DNA from: CAWIHK01 sp963835935
GTDB taxonomy: Bacteria; Bacteroidota; Ignavibacteria; UBA10030; CAVZMI01
DNA: 64,000 nucleotides
Direction of reading: 5' to 3'
Assembly: GCA_963835935.1 (NCBI GenBank)
Contig: CAWIHK010000006.1
Span: forward strand, 62,001 to 126,000
The notes below the pieces were generated by a model. It had not been told where the DNA came from, did no database searches, and was given only the letters and a program-made list of their open reading frames with translations. Shown piece after piece: positions 34,497-43,366 of this stretch (its first letter is position 1; every line of letters starts with the position of its first letter). The translations under genes were made by a program, and so were the position numbers.

Positions 34497-34579
34497 CGGA
34501 GAGCGTAGGATTCGAACCTACAAGCCCTTGCGGGCGCCGGTTTTCAAGACCGGTGCAATAGCCGTTCTGCCAGCTCTCC
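34497..34579 (-). tRNA. tRNA-Ser (anticodon TGA)
   Basis: Class II tRNA: acceptor GGAGAGC/GCTCTCC with discriminator G, D arm with GCAGAACGGCTATTGC, anticodon stem CCGGT/ACCGG with loop CTTGAAA giving anticodon TGA (plus-strand 34544-34546), long variable arm CGCCCGCAAGGGCTTG and T arm GTAGG-TTCGAAT-CCTAC. No encoded CCA. 83 nt. Confidence 0.96.
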
Positions 34580-34589
34580 GATATCACAC

Positions 34590-34684
34590 GCGCAATAGTT
34601 GAGTCCCGACGTTTTATGTCGGGACGAAATCCCGCTCATAGTCTTTTTTTAAATAGCAGGCGGGACCGTTCTGCCAGCTCTCCC
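34590..34684 (-). pseudogene. tRNA-Ser 5'-portion remnant with palindromes in the D loop
   Basis: On the minus strand it begins GGGAGAGCTGGCAGAACGG, nearly identical to the 5' end of the intact tRNA-Ser, then an insert with TCCCGC/GCGGGA and GTCCCGAC-ATAAAAC-GTCGGGAC hairpins, then CAACTATTGC, which matches the tRNA just after the D loop. The 3' half is absent here; the fragment at 34295-34426 is its natural complement, with the intact tRNA lying between them. Confidence 0.65.
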
Positions 34685-34879
34685 AAAAAATAGAGACTCT
34701 TATCCGGGAATCTCACCTAAAAGCAGTACAAATATACGAACACAAGGCTAATAATGCAAGGTTGCGAAAATCGAAAATTAATACGTGAAGTAAAATATAT
34801 CTATCTTCCCGATTTAAAAAGTTTTTCCTTGATCCTCACAGGTTTTATTTTCCGAACTCTCTCCGGCCACTATAGAAAA

Positions 34880-35341
34880 TTAAATACCCAACACATACCA
34901 GCCGCTTTTCTGTAAGTCGGCCAGCATCTTTCCAGTGTACATCACGGTAACTCCCAGATTTGTTAACTTATCGGACACTCCGTATAAGTCTGCACAGGCT
35001 TTGCATGCGTATAATTCCACTCCGACGTTCTTGAGTTCCTTCAGACGTCCCTGCAACAGAGTGTCCTCCGCTAATAACTTTGATGACGGACCCCAGACGA
35101 GAAGCCTTACATTATCCATCCAAGCGTTCTTCTTACAGTTGAATGCATACATGAATACCATCTTGAGGGCTACTTCACGGTCACCGTTTGTCCAGACTAT
35201 CAGTTGTTGGTTCTTCGGTGAAATTGCAGTACTTGTCGAATCCTTCGGCGTTGACGGGCCGGATCCCTTCGAAGTTTGAGCAGTGAGTATCCCGCAAAAC
35301 ATTAGGATGCTGCAAATTATTAACGTCGTTTTTTTTCTCAT
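34880..35341 (-). CDS. exported DsrE/DsrF-like protein
   Basis: 153 residues: signal sequence (TLIICSILMFCGILTAQ), a Ser/Thr-rich linker, then a DsrE-fold domain (LIVWTNGDREVALKMVFMYAFN; MDNVRLLVWGPSSKLLAED; VELYACKACADLYGVSDKLTNLGVTVMYTG). The conserved Cys pair in YACKACAD is at the position used for sulfur transfer in cytoplasmic DsrE relatives. Export is unusual for sulfur relay proteins, so the function may differ. Monocistronic by spacing. Confidence 0.8.
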   Translation of the reverse strand: MRKKTTLIICSILMFCGILTAQTSKGSGPSTPKDSTSTAISPKNQQLIVWTNGDREVALKMVFMYAFNCKKNAWMDNVRLLVWGPSSKLLAEDTLLQGRLKELKNVGVELYACKACADLYGVSDKLTNLGVTVMYTGKMLADLQKSGWYVLGI

Positions 35342-35658
35342 TTCTATTCTTATCCTTTCATTTGGTGTTTGTATTTGTTGAGCAGAACAGGTTTCAATTG
35401 TGAATTAAGTTTAAGTATAATGCTAAATAATTGCAACGGATTTTTCCTGAAATAGATAGATCAAATTAAAATTTATCTGCATGATTTCTCTAAAATTTTT
35501 TTTATATAGTTTTTGATGATTTCCAACACTTCCAATTTATCAGAAATATTTGGAGAACGATTCCCGGCCGCGTTCCGATAGGCCTATTGCCTTTGTGAAT
35601 TTACTTGTTTATGTTTGACTCGAATTGTACGAAAATATAGTAAGGAGCGATTACACTG
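35342..35658. other. intergenic region upstream of malQ
   Basis: Divergent spacer between the DsrE-like gene and malQ. It must hold both promoters; no clear -35/-10 pair and no copy of the TGGAAGCGCTTCCA operator were seen. A small AGGC-CTATT-GCCT hairpin is at about 35579-35591, and AAGGAG precedes the malQ start. Confidence 0.5.
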
Positions 35659-37203
35659 ATGAATTTTTCTCGTAGCAGCGGAATACTTTTACATCCGACA
35701 TCATTACCCGGTTCGTTCGGTTCCGGAGATCTCGGTGAGGAAGCATACAAGTTTATCGATTGGTTAGTATCGGCGGGTCAGTCCATCTGGCAGATGTTGC
35801 CAATCGGTCCGGCAGGAATGGCTAACTCACCTTACATGTCTCTTTCCGCTTTTGCCGGGAATCCTTTGTTTATCGATTTACATGAATTGGTGTCTCTCGA
35901 TTTATTAAAGAAGGAGGAACTTCATTCGTGGGAAAACGGATCGCAACATCGTGTCGACTACTCAAAGGTTACGACTGCTCGAATGGAACTGCTCAGCATC
36001 GCCGCACGGAGATTTTTTGAACGATGCAGTCATGAAGACCAAGAACAATTTGAAAAATTTTGCAATTCAGAAAAATCTTGGCTCGACGACTATGCACTCT
36101 TTCAGGCGTTGAACCAGCAACATGGCGGAAGATTGTGGGTACACTGGGATCACGATATTGTTCAGCGTAAGCAGGAAGCTCTGAAAATTGCGGCGGTTAA
36201 ATTAAAAGCCCATGTTGATTTTAATAAATTCACACAATGGTGCTTCGCGCGACAATGGGGGAGACTGAAGAAGTACGCAAACGAAAATAATGTGAAGCTG
36301 GTCGGCGACATCCCGATTTTTGTCGCGCATCATAGCGCGGATGTTTGGTCTAACCAGGAAGCGTATCATCTCAATGCAGATGGAATGCCCACATCTGTTG
36401 CCGGCGTTCCTCCAGATTATTTCAGCAAAGACGGACAGCGATGGGGAAATCCATTGTACCGATGGGATGTGATGAAGCAACAAGAATACAAATGGTGGAT
36501 TGATCGTTTTAGAAAAACTCTCTCGCTTTTTGATATCATTCGCATCGATCACTTCCGGGGATTCGAGGCGTATTGGGAGATTCCTGCAAAAGAAAAAACT
36601 GCACGAGTAGGTCGATGGGTGAAAGCTCCCGGCGCAGAACTCTTCAAGGCGATCAAAAGGAAACTCGGTTCGTTGCCGATCATTGCTGAAGATCTTGGTG
36701 TTGTGACTCCTGAAGTGACTGCGCTTCGAGAAAAATTCAATTTCCCCGGAATGAAGGTATTGCAATTTGCATTTTCAACCGATCCGGAAGATAATTTCCT
36801 CACACATAACTATGAAAAAAATTATGTCGTCTTCACCGGAACACACGACAACGACACAACAATCGGCTGGTACGAAAAAGCGACCGAGCACGAACGCGAC
36901 TTCGTAAGACGGTATTGCGTGACTGATGGCTGGCAGATAAATTGGGATTTGATCACACTCGCCTTGAGATCGGTTGCAGATATTGCGATCATTCCGCTTC
37001 AGGATATAATCGGACTGGGAAGTGAAGGAAGAATGAACTTTCCCGGAACTGTCGAATCAAACTGGGAATGGCGTTTCACGTGGGATCAAATTCAACCATG
37101 GGAAACAAATCGTTTGTATGAATTAACTGCGTTAAACGGCAGATGCAAACCGGATAAGTTGAACCTCCTTCCGATAAAATCAAACACCGAAATATCACAA
37201 TGA
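35659..37203 (+). CDS. malQ: 4-alpha-glucanotransferase (amylomaltase, GH77)
   Basis: Cytoplasmic disproportionating enzyme that rearranges maltodextrins and releases glucose. The 514-residue chain begins SSGILLHPTSLPGSFGSGDLG and shows the GH77 catalytic blocks: nucleophile Asp in DIIRIDHFRGFEAYW, acid/base Glu in PIIAEDLGVVTPEV and the third carboxylate in TGTHDNDTTIGWY. DNVESNWEWR-type C-terminal block appears as GTVESNWEWRFTW. First enzyme of the alpha-glucan region that extends to the end of the window. Confidence 0.97.
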   Translation: MNFSRSSGILLHPTSLPGSFGSGDLGEEAYKFIDWLVSAGQSIWQMLPIGPAGMANSPYMSLSAFAGNPLFIDLHELVSLDLLKKEELHSWENGSQHRVDYSKVTTARMELLSIAARRFFERCSHEDQEQFEKFCNSEKSWLDDYALFQALNQQHGGRLWVHWDHDIVQRKQEALKIAAVKLKAHVDFNKFTQWCFARQWGRLKKYANENNVKLVGDIPIFVAHHSADVWSNQEAYHLNADGMPTSVAGVPPDYFSKDGQRWGNPLYRWDVMKQQEYKWWIDRFRKTLSLFDIIRIDHFRGFEAYWEIPAKEKTARVGRWVKAPGAELFKAIKRKLGSLPIIAEDLGVVTPEVTALREKFNFPGMKVLQFAFSTDPEDNFLTHNYEKNYVVFTGTHDNDTTIGWYEKATEHERDFVRRYCVTDGWQINWDLITLALRSVADIAIIPLQDIIGLGSEGRMNFPGTVESNWEWRFTWDQIQPWETNRLYELTALNGRCKPDKLNLLPIKSNTEISQ

Positions 37204-37227
37204 TTATAGTTAACTATCATTGTTTTT
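37198..37227 (+). terminator. intrinsic terminator overlapping the malQ stop
   Basis: CAATGAT (37198-37204) pairs with ATCATTG (37216-37222), enclosing a TAGTTAACTA palindrome, followed by TTTTTAAAA. The stem contains the TGA stop codon. Confidence 0.6.
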
Positions 37228-37324
37228 AAAAAGGCACTGGAACTTTTTAAAGGTTTTTTCTTGAAATTAAGGAAGCAGTGTGTGCATTAAGCCGTACGTG
37301 CTTTGCAACGTTCGAACAACAATG

Positions 37325-37380
37325 CAATCCCGCTTGCCCGGTATCGATAAACAAATTTCGAACTCTGACAAGCGGGATTG
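37325..37380. repeat. 12-bp perfect inverted repeat
   Basis: CAATCCCGCTTG (37325-37336) and CAAGCGGGATTG (37369-37380) with a 32-base loop, in the gap between convergent malQ and the gene at 37466. No T-run. Probably one of the palindromic repeats of this genome. Confidence 0.75.
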
Positions 37381-37465
37381 AACGATTACAAAAATATAAT
37401 ATCAACAAATCGAGTGTCGTGATTTTAGTTTTTTTATCTGATTGCAAAACTTAGCTCATAACATT

Positions 37466-38410
37466 TTACTTTTTATTCATGAGTCTCATATTGTGACATT
37501 CTATGACCGCTTTTTCGAGTGCCATTAGTTTTTCCCTTGATTTTTGAGGAGCTACGCCGTACGTTTTTGCAGTTTTATGGTTCACAATGTTTGATGGCGA
37601 GGTAGTTCTTTCGGCAACCAAGGACCAAATTCCCGAGCTGCTTAAAGTCAGTACTGATGTAGCATTGCCATTGGTGAGGTTCAGGGAATACAGACTTGTA
37701 GAACTGTAATAACTGCCGTATAAAACTCCTCCATCCCCAAAAGTTATAGAGGTGATATCTGTGCCTGTCGAACCTAAATCAGTTATTAGTGACATATTGG
37801 ATGCATTCAATGTAGATAAGTCGAAATGAACACCATATAGTGTGCCGGTCGATGCAAATTCTAAATCCCATACATCCGGAGAAGTAGGAAGGGTACCGAC
37901 GAGTGTAAGTGCAGCATTGCTGAGATTTACGCTGAAAACGCGGCTAGCACCTGTAATTGCATTTTCTGTAACATATAACGTCCCGCTTGGTGAGAACGCT
38001 CCAGCATGCATCAATATGTCAGTTTCCGATTGATAATTAAAACTTCCGATTTCGGTAGTGGAACCATCACTTGGATAAATTATATCTAAATGTGTGCCTA
38101 TGCCGTACAGGGTTCCATCAGGTCCGTAAGCCATACCTGGAAAGTAATCACTACCGCCAATATTAGTTACGGTTCCATTTTGGCCATTGACCTTCACCAG
38201 TGAATAAGTGTAAGTACCACTCGACCCAGTCCAACCTAAAAAATCACCCGTATAACCACCCGGTGTCGGGGTTGATGTTGAAAATGTGATGCTATCTACT
38301 TGGGAAAGTTCAAAGGTGGTTGTTCCGTCAGTCTTATGAACGGTCATCGTTTGAGAAAAAGAGAACTGAGCTAAGAAGACCATGATGATAAAAAGGGTAA
38401 CATTCTTCAT
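37466..38410 (-). CDS. secreted NHL/propeller-like protein of unknown function
   Basis: 314 residues with signal sequence (VTLFIIMVFLAQFSFSQ). After it comes a short module, TMTVHKTDGTTTFELSQVDSITFS, also found in the next protein (NVRMKGGGTTSIPIQDIQKITFS), then repeats such as GMAYGPDGTLYGIGT, GAFSPSGTLYVTENA, EFASTGTLYGVHF and TFGDGGVLYGSYY, which suggest a propeller. No sorting domain of its own; the C-terminus is basic. Downstream of and on the same strand as the T9SS protein at 38898, 33 bp apart. Confidence 0.65.
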   Translation of the reverse strand: MKNVTLFIIMVFLAQFSFSQTMTVHKTDGTTTFELSQVDSITFSTSTPTPGGYTGDFLGWTGSSGTYTYSLVKVNGQNGTVTNIGGSDYFPGMAYGPDGTLYGIGTHLDIIYPSDGSTTEIGSFNYQSETDILMHAGAFSPSGTLYVTENAITGASRVFSVNLSNAALTLVGTLPTSPDVWDLEFASTGTLYGVHFDLSTLNASNMSLITDLGSTGTDITSITFGDGGVLYGSYYSSTSLYSLNLTNGNATSVLTLSSSGIWSLVAERTTSPSNIVNHKTAKTYGVAPQKSREKLMALEKAVIECHNMRLMNKK

Positions 38411-38442
38411 TGTTGTATCTCCTATATTAAATTGAATTCAAA

Positions 38443-38898
38443 TTATTTGATGAACAACATTTTCTTCGCGAGCATCGAATTCTCGAAAGTTACTTGGTAG
38501 AGGTATAGCCCGCTTGCTACGGTTTTTTCATCGTTATTCTTCCCATCCCAGACAAAGGTATGCATGCCCTGAGCCTGACGGGTGATCCCGAGTGTTTTAA
38601 CCAACTGACCATTGACATTGAAAATCTTGATTTCAACATTCCCAATTTTGGGTAGTTGGTATTCAATTGTCGTGGTTGGATTGAATGGGTTGGGATAGTT
38701 TTGAAGCAGAGTAAACGTTTTGATGACTGTCGACAGCTTTTCGTTTCTAATAGCATTAACACCTGAGAAAGTGATTTTTTGAATATCCTGGATGGGAATA
38801 GAAGTGGTGCCCCCTCCCTTCATTCGGACATTCATGTAGTACGTCTGCGAATAGACAGAGCTGACGCAGAGTATGAGCAGTATTACCAATCGTCTCAT
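38443..38898 (-). CDS. small secreted protein with T9SS type A sorting domain
   Basis: 151 residues: signal sequence (LVILLILCVSSVYSQ), a 35-residue module (YYMNVRMKGGGTTSIPIQDI then QKITFSG) shared with the neighbouring protein, and a complete sorting domain FTLLQNYPNPFNPTTTIEYQL ending MLAKKMLFIK. Almost all of the mature protein is targeting signal, so it is probably an adaptor or remnant. ATG 38898 is chosen over 38919 because AAGGAATT lies 8 bases before it. Confidence 0.75.
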   Translation of the reverse strand: MRRLVILLILCVSSVYSQTYYMNVRMKGGGTTSIPIQDIQKITFSGVNAIRNEKLSTVIKTFTLLQNYPNPFNPTTTIEYQLPKIGNVEIKIFNVNGQLVKTLGITRQAQGMHTFVWDGKNNDEKTVASGLYLYQVTFENSMLAKKMLFIK

Positions 38899-39308
38899 GC
38901 CAATTCCTTTCAAAATCATAGGGCTGATTGAATTTCGATAGCTCTAATTGCCCAACCCCGTTGGTAACTGAGCTAATGCCAGTGCCGGAACTCTCAATCG
39001 AACTTGAGAAGGACACAATGACAGTCAATTATACGAATTATTTCTTTATCGTCATTTTTTACAAGAACATGAGATAGTTGTTGCATGTTAATTATTTTGG
39101 TTAAAAACTCCACCTGATAATTGCAACTAATAGCGACAAATAATGAAAGCTTGAAATGGATTACGAATAAGCACCCCCATGAATGTCGGGAAAACCAGAT
39201 GCATTGTCAAGTGTGAAATGCGGGGCTGTGACGGCGGATACTTCGGAAATGGCTATCTTGTCGGTGATTAATTAAATTTTCAATAAGGGGATTTATCTAA
39301 AAAAAGAC
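38899..39308. other. intergenic region between divergent genes
   Basis: About 410 bp separating the T9SS small-protein gene and the lacI-type regulator. Apart from the promoter and operator of the regulator at its right end I see no RNA gene, ORF or repeat. Confidence 0.5.
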
Positions 39309-39337
39309 TTGACAATAAAAAATATTTTTTGAATATT
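39309..39337 (+). promoter_or_regulatory. promoter of the LacI-family regulator
   Basis: TTGACA at 39309-39314, 17-bp spacer, AATATT at 39332-39337. The operator palindrome begins at the last base of the -10 hexamer. Confidence 0.6.
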
Positions 39338-39350
39338 GGAAGCGCTTCCA
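39337..39350. promoter_or_regulatory. LacI-family operator, perfect 14-bp palindrome
   Basis: TGGAAGCGCTTCCA, perfectly symmetric with the central CG typical of LacI/GalR operators. It overlaps the -10 and start site of the adjacent regulator gene, so autoregulation is expected. A poor match (TGGAGGCGTTCAAA, 9 of 14) is at about 40401-40414 in front of the TonB receptor gene. Confidence 0.8.
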
Positions 39351-39373
39351 CAATCAGAGGGATGTTTCCAATT

Positions 39374-40393
39374 ATGTCTCTTACAATTTACGACATAGCT
39401 AAAAAAGCAAAAGTCGGAATTGGAACTGTCTCACGTGTTTTCAACAACCACCCGAATGTTTCCGCAGAAACAAAGAATCGAGTTCTCCAAATTGCCAACA
39501 AGCTAAATTATCATCCGCATCCTTATGCAAGAGGTTTAGCAAGTAAGCGTACAAATTCCGTGTTGGCGATTATTCCGTATTTCACAACATTCTTTTTCGT
39601 GGAGATGCTGCAGTCGATGCAGGCAATGCTTGCAGAACACGAATGCGATCTTATTTTGCATGGTGTGGCGCATCCAGATCATGCCGAGGTGACACTGAAG
39701 AAAATAAATGTCCGCGGACGTGTAGATGGAATACTTTTTTGCTCATTGAAAATGCCGGGAACATGTGCGGCTGAATATGCCGATTTAAAAATTCCGGTTG
39801 TACTTATAGATACGTACCATCCGGATTATGATTCGTATAAGGTAGAGAATGTTCGCGGTGCGTACATGGCGACGCAACATCTTATCTCGCTCGGACATAA
39901 ACAAATCGGGATCATGAATGCAAATCTTGAAAGCACTCCGGCGCGTGAACGCCTGAAAGGATTTAAGCGGGCTATGCGTGAGGCGGATATCCTTATTGAA
40001 AAGGATTTTGTTAAACATAGCATGTCGTCGCGTCTCGATGGTTTTACTTATGAAGACGGGTATAAAATGATGAAGCAATTTCTTTTGTCCGGCAGACGAC
40101 GGCCGACTGCAATTTTTGTAACCAGTGATATTCAAGCATCAGGCGCATTGCAAGCAATGGAAGAGGAAGGGATTCACTGTCCTGAAGATATCGCTGTCGT
40201 CGGATTTGACGATATTGAATTGGCCCGGCACATCGGATTGACTACAATGAAACAACCCATAAGTGAGATGGGATCACTTGCTGTTCAACGGTTGTTCGAA
40301 CGCATGAAGTATCCTGAAGCAAAGCCAATTTCAAAAACTTTTGTTCCAAAATTAGTTGTTCGGCGAACTTCAGGTTCGACTCCTTCAGACTGA
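39374..40393 (+). CDS. LacI-family transcriptional regulator, probable alpha-glucan regulator
   Basis: 339 residues from ATG 39374. The N-terminal HTH reads LTIYDIAKKAKVGIGTVSRVFNN with hinge helix YARGLASKRTNSVLAI, and the effector core has ILHGVAHPDHAEVTLKKI, ILFCSLK, GAYMATQHLISLGHKQIGIM, FVTSDIQASGALQAMEE, DIAVVGFDDIELARHIGLT and TMKQPISEMGSLAV. The 45-base upstream extension to 39329 would include the operator and is rejected. Position beside a TonB receptor and amylase genes points to maltose or maltodextrin as effector, by inference. Self-repression through the operator at 39337 is likely. Confidence 0.92.
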   Translation: MSLTIYDIAKKAKVGIGTVSRVFNNHPNVSAETKNRVLQIANKLNYHPHPYARGLASKRTNSVLAIIPYFTTFFFVEMLQSMQAMLAEHECDLILHGVAHPDHAEVTLKKINVRGRVDGILFCSLKMPGTCAAEYADLKIPVVLIDTYHPDYDSYKVENVRGAYMATQHLISLGHKQIGIMNANLESTPARERLKGFKRAMREADILIEKDFVKHSMSSRLDGFTYEDGYKMMKQFLLSGRRRPTAIFVTSDIQASGALQAMEEEGIHCPEDIAVVGFDDIELARHIGLTTMKQPISEMGSLAVQRLFERMKYPEAKPISKTFVPKLVVRRTSGSTPSD

Positions 40394-40469
40394 GAAATCA
40401 ATGGAGGCGTTCAAAAGTAATTCATAATTCTTTTTTATAGAAAATGAATTGTCAAAAAGGAGAATCATA

Positions 40470-43364
40470 GTGACACGCACGTTGAGTTCTCTGTTGCTGT
40501 TGTCGTTCCTGCTATCGAATGCAATCGGTGGTTCGACAGGAAAGATAGCAGGTGTAGTCAAAGACAAAAAAACCGGTGACCCGATTTTCGGAGCAAACGT
40601 CAGGGTGGAAGGAACGACCCTTGGTGGTTCGGCCGATTTTCAGGGAAAATATTTCATCATCAATGTTCTCCCCAATGAATATACTCTGGAAGTGACCATG
40701 CTCGGATATTCCCCCGTGAAAGTTACAGGTGTCCAAGTGAGAGGCGATTTGACAACAACCGTTAATGTCGAACTTTCGGAAACCGAACTCCAGGTTACTC
40801 AGGAAGTTGTAATCGTTGCCGAGCGTCCGCTTGTTCAAAAAGATCTTACAGCAACAACAGCTATCGTGAGCGGGAATGAAATAGCAGCATTGCCTGTAAC
40901 AGAAGTCGGTCAGGTTATTTCAATGCAGGCGGGATTTGTGCAAGGCAGTTTGCGTGGCGGCCGCACAGGTGAGGTTGCCTATTGGATCGATGGTGTTCCT
41001 GTGATGGATGCTTATGACGGCACTCAAATTGTCGAGGTGAATAAAAGTCTTGTTCAGGAACTTCAAGTGATATCAGGAGCATTCAATGCAGAGTACGGCC
41101 AGGCGATGTCGGGCATTGTAAATATTTCATCAAAAGAAGGGAGCGAGAAGTACGCCGGCGGAGTGGGTTTCTACGGAGGTGATTATATGCCCTCGGATAC
41201 CAAGATTTTTACAGGAGACAAATTTAAAGCGACCGATATCAGAGACTTCGAAGGAAACTTGAGCGGACCGCTGTTCACCAACCGATTAACTTTTTTTATA
41301 AACGCCAGGAATATTTATTTCAACGGACACGAAAAAGGAATCAGGCGATTCAATCCCTGGAACCAAGTGAAGGATACTTCTATAACGAGACCTCTCGCGT
41401 CCGGAGAAAGTACTACGATTGATACAGTCCTTTCAGAAGTTCCATACGGAACCGGCGATAATGCCGTCGTCCCGATGGATTGGAGCGACAGGTCATACGC
41501 ACAAGGAAAATTGACATGGCATATTACTCCAACGATGAAACTTTCGGGAGATTATATTTTCGATTATACGAAATCAAAAAAGTACGATGCTATAACTGGC
41601 AATGACTTTATTTATTTTTACGATCCCGATGGTAAAGGGAACGAATACAACAAAACCAATACCTTCATATTTCAATTCAATCATGCATTAAGCGCCAACA
41701 CGTTTTATAACATAGGAGGTTCCTTCTTTAAAAAGGATTATAAATATTATTTATATGATTTGAAATATAAAGATTCGACGACAGCTCAAGGAGATCACAT
41801 CCAGGTAGAGGTTGTCGATCCATACGGGCCGCACTATGTGAATCCACAATTGACTGTAGCGCCTGCATATAGTTTCTACACGGGTGGAACCGATCTCAAT
41901 CGATCTCATCGGACGACGCAAACAGCCCTCATCAAGTTTGACATCAATAGTCAAATTGACGATGTGAACATGATTAAATTCGGCGTCGAATATCGATCGC
42001 ACACTTTAACAAACGAGAGCATGACTTTGATACCGGCGGACGATCAATCCGGATTCGATTATCAGAAAGTGCCTCAATCGATATCTTATATGCGAACAGA
42101 GATTGCGGACATCACATCTCCGTACCATGATTACTATATTCATCATCCGAAAGAGTTTTCGACGTATTTACAGGATAAGATGGAGTTCAAGAGCATAATC
42201 GTGAACATCGGCTTGCGGTTTGATTATTTCAATCCCGACGGACAAGTGCTGAACGATTCGCATGCCGACACAAGCGATCCTCTTCATTACATGTATACAG
42301 TCGACGATCCGAGCATCGATAACCCGATACGTCCGGATCATATATTCAATAATAACGGAACTCTCACCACACTTCAGGACCGTCTTGCTTATTGGTATAA
42401 ACCGGCAAAAGCAAAATGGGCAGTAAGTCCTCGGTTGGGTGTTTCATTTCCGATCACCGATCGAGGAATAATCCATTTTTCTTACGGGCACTTTTTCCAA
42501 ATTCCAAGATTTGAATATTTGTACGAGAACCCAAGATTCAAACTAAGCCAGGTGACCTCTGATAACATGGGTAATGTCGGCAATGCAAATCTTGATCCGG
42601 AGTTAACCGTGAGCGCAGAACTCGGATTACAACAGCAGTTGACTGATGATATTGCTTTTGATTTGACAGCATACATGCGAGATATTCGCGGACTCACCGG
42701 CACGGAAGGATCCGACATCCATGTGTTCGGTGGTGGTGAATATTATCAATACACGAATAGCGATTTTGGAATCGTTAAAGGAATTGTGTTCACTTTAGAT
42801 AAAAGATTTTCAAACAGAGTGACAGCCCGTGTGGATTACACTTTCCAGGTTGCGTCGGGGACTGCGTCAGATCCGCAACAAGCGCGTACTGCAAAAGCAG
42901 GCGGCTCTCTTCCTGATGTTGAGATGGTTCCTTTAAAATGGGATCAGCGCCACACGTTAAATGTGTCGGTGAATTATTTTACCGATACTTGGGGTGCTAG
43001 TTCCATACTCACTTACGGATCAGGAGCGCCTTACACACCTTCACTAGAATACAGTGGTACGGTTACAACTATGGTAACCAACAGTCAAAATGAACCTGCA
43101 ACATTCAATTGTGATCTCCGGACATTCTATCAAATCGATTTCAAACCGGTGAAGGCGGTTATCTTCGCGCAAATCTACAATTTGTTCGATACACGAAATC
43201 AAACTCGCGTATATCCTTCAACAGGCCGTTCGGACTACTCACTCGATGAAAAACAAGCGCTGACAACTCCATTGTATGTCAATACTGCCGGTCAATGGTT
43301 TAATGATCCAACACGATATTTAGAACCACGCCGTATCGAATTTGGTATAAACTTGGAGTTTTAA
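40470..43364 (+). CDS. TonB-dependent receptor with CarboxypepD_reg-like domain
   Basis: Outer-membrane active importer, 964 residues. Signal sequence (LSSLLLLSFLLSNAIGG), a carboxypeptidase regulatory-like domain (about 28-110: AGVVKDKKTGDPIFGANVRVEGT), the plug (IDGVPVMDAYDGTQI, FNAEYGQAMSGIVNISS) and a 22-stranded barrel ending RRIEFGINLEF. GTG 40470 is the start, seven bases after AGGAG; the longer TTG frame from 40449 overlaps that site. It is SusC-like in domain order, but no SusD follows; instead a large secreted protein starts 3 bp downstream. Substrate inferred to be maltodextrin from the neighbours. Confidence 0.9.
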   Translation: MTRTLSSLLLLSFLLSNAIGGSTGKIAGVVKDKKTGDPIFGANVRVEGTTLGGSADFQGKYFIINVLPNEYTLEVTMLGYSPVKVTGVQVRGDLTTTVNVELSETELQVTQEVVIVAERPLVQKDLTATTAIVSGNEIAALPVTEVGQVISMQAGFVQGSLRGGRTGEVAYWIDGVPVMDAYDGTQIVEVNKSLVQELQVISGAFNAEYGQAMSGIVNISSKEGSEKYAGGVGFYGGDYMPSDTKIFTGDKFKATDIRDFEGNLSGPLFTNRLTFFINARNIYFNGHEKGIRRFNPWNQVKDTSITRPLASGESTTIDTVLSEVPYGTGDNAVVPMDWSDRSYAQGKLTWHITPTMKLSGDYIFDYTKSKKYDAITGNDFIYFYDPDGKGNEYNKTNTFIFQFNHALSANTFYNIGGSFFKKDYKYYLYDLKYKDSTTAQGDHIQVEVVDPYGPHYVNPQLTVAPAYSFYTGGTDLNRSHRTTQTALIKFDINSQIDDVNMIKFGVEYRSHTLTNESMTLIPADDQSGFDYQKVPQSISYMRTEIADITSPYHDYYIHHPKEFSTYLQDKMEFKSIIVNIGLRFDYFNPDGQVLNDSHADTSDPLHYMYTVDDPSIDNPIRPDHIFNNNGTLTTLQDRLAYWYKPAKAKWAVSPRLGVSFPITDRGIIHFSYGHFFQIPRFEYLYENPRFKLSQVTSDNMGNVGNANLDPELTVSAELGLQQQLTDDIAFDLTAYMRDIRGLTGTEGSDIHVFGGGEYYQYTNSDFGIVKGIVFTLDKRFSNRVTARVDYTFQVASGTASDPQQARTAKAGGSLPDVEMVPLKWDQRHTLNVSVNYFTDTWGASSILTYGSGAPYTPSLEYSGTVTTMVTNSQNEPATFNCDLRTFYQIDFKPVKAVIFAQIYNLFDTRNQTRVYPSTGRSDYSLDEKQALTTPLYVNTAGQWFNDPTRYLEPRRIEFGINLEF

Positions 43365-43366
43365 TC

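Noticed and set aside
38756..39028. Minus-strand 90-codon ORF over the start of the T9SS small protein
   Set aside because: Overlaps the real start in another frame, with no family features; composition is that of a shadow frame.
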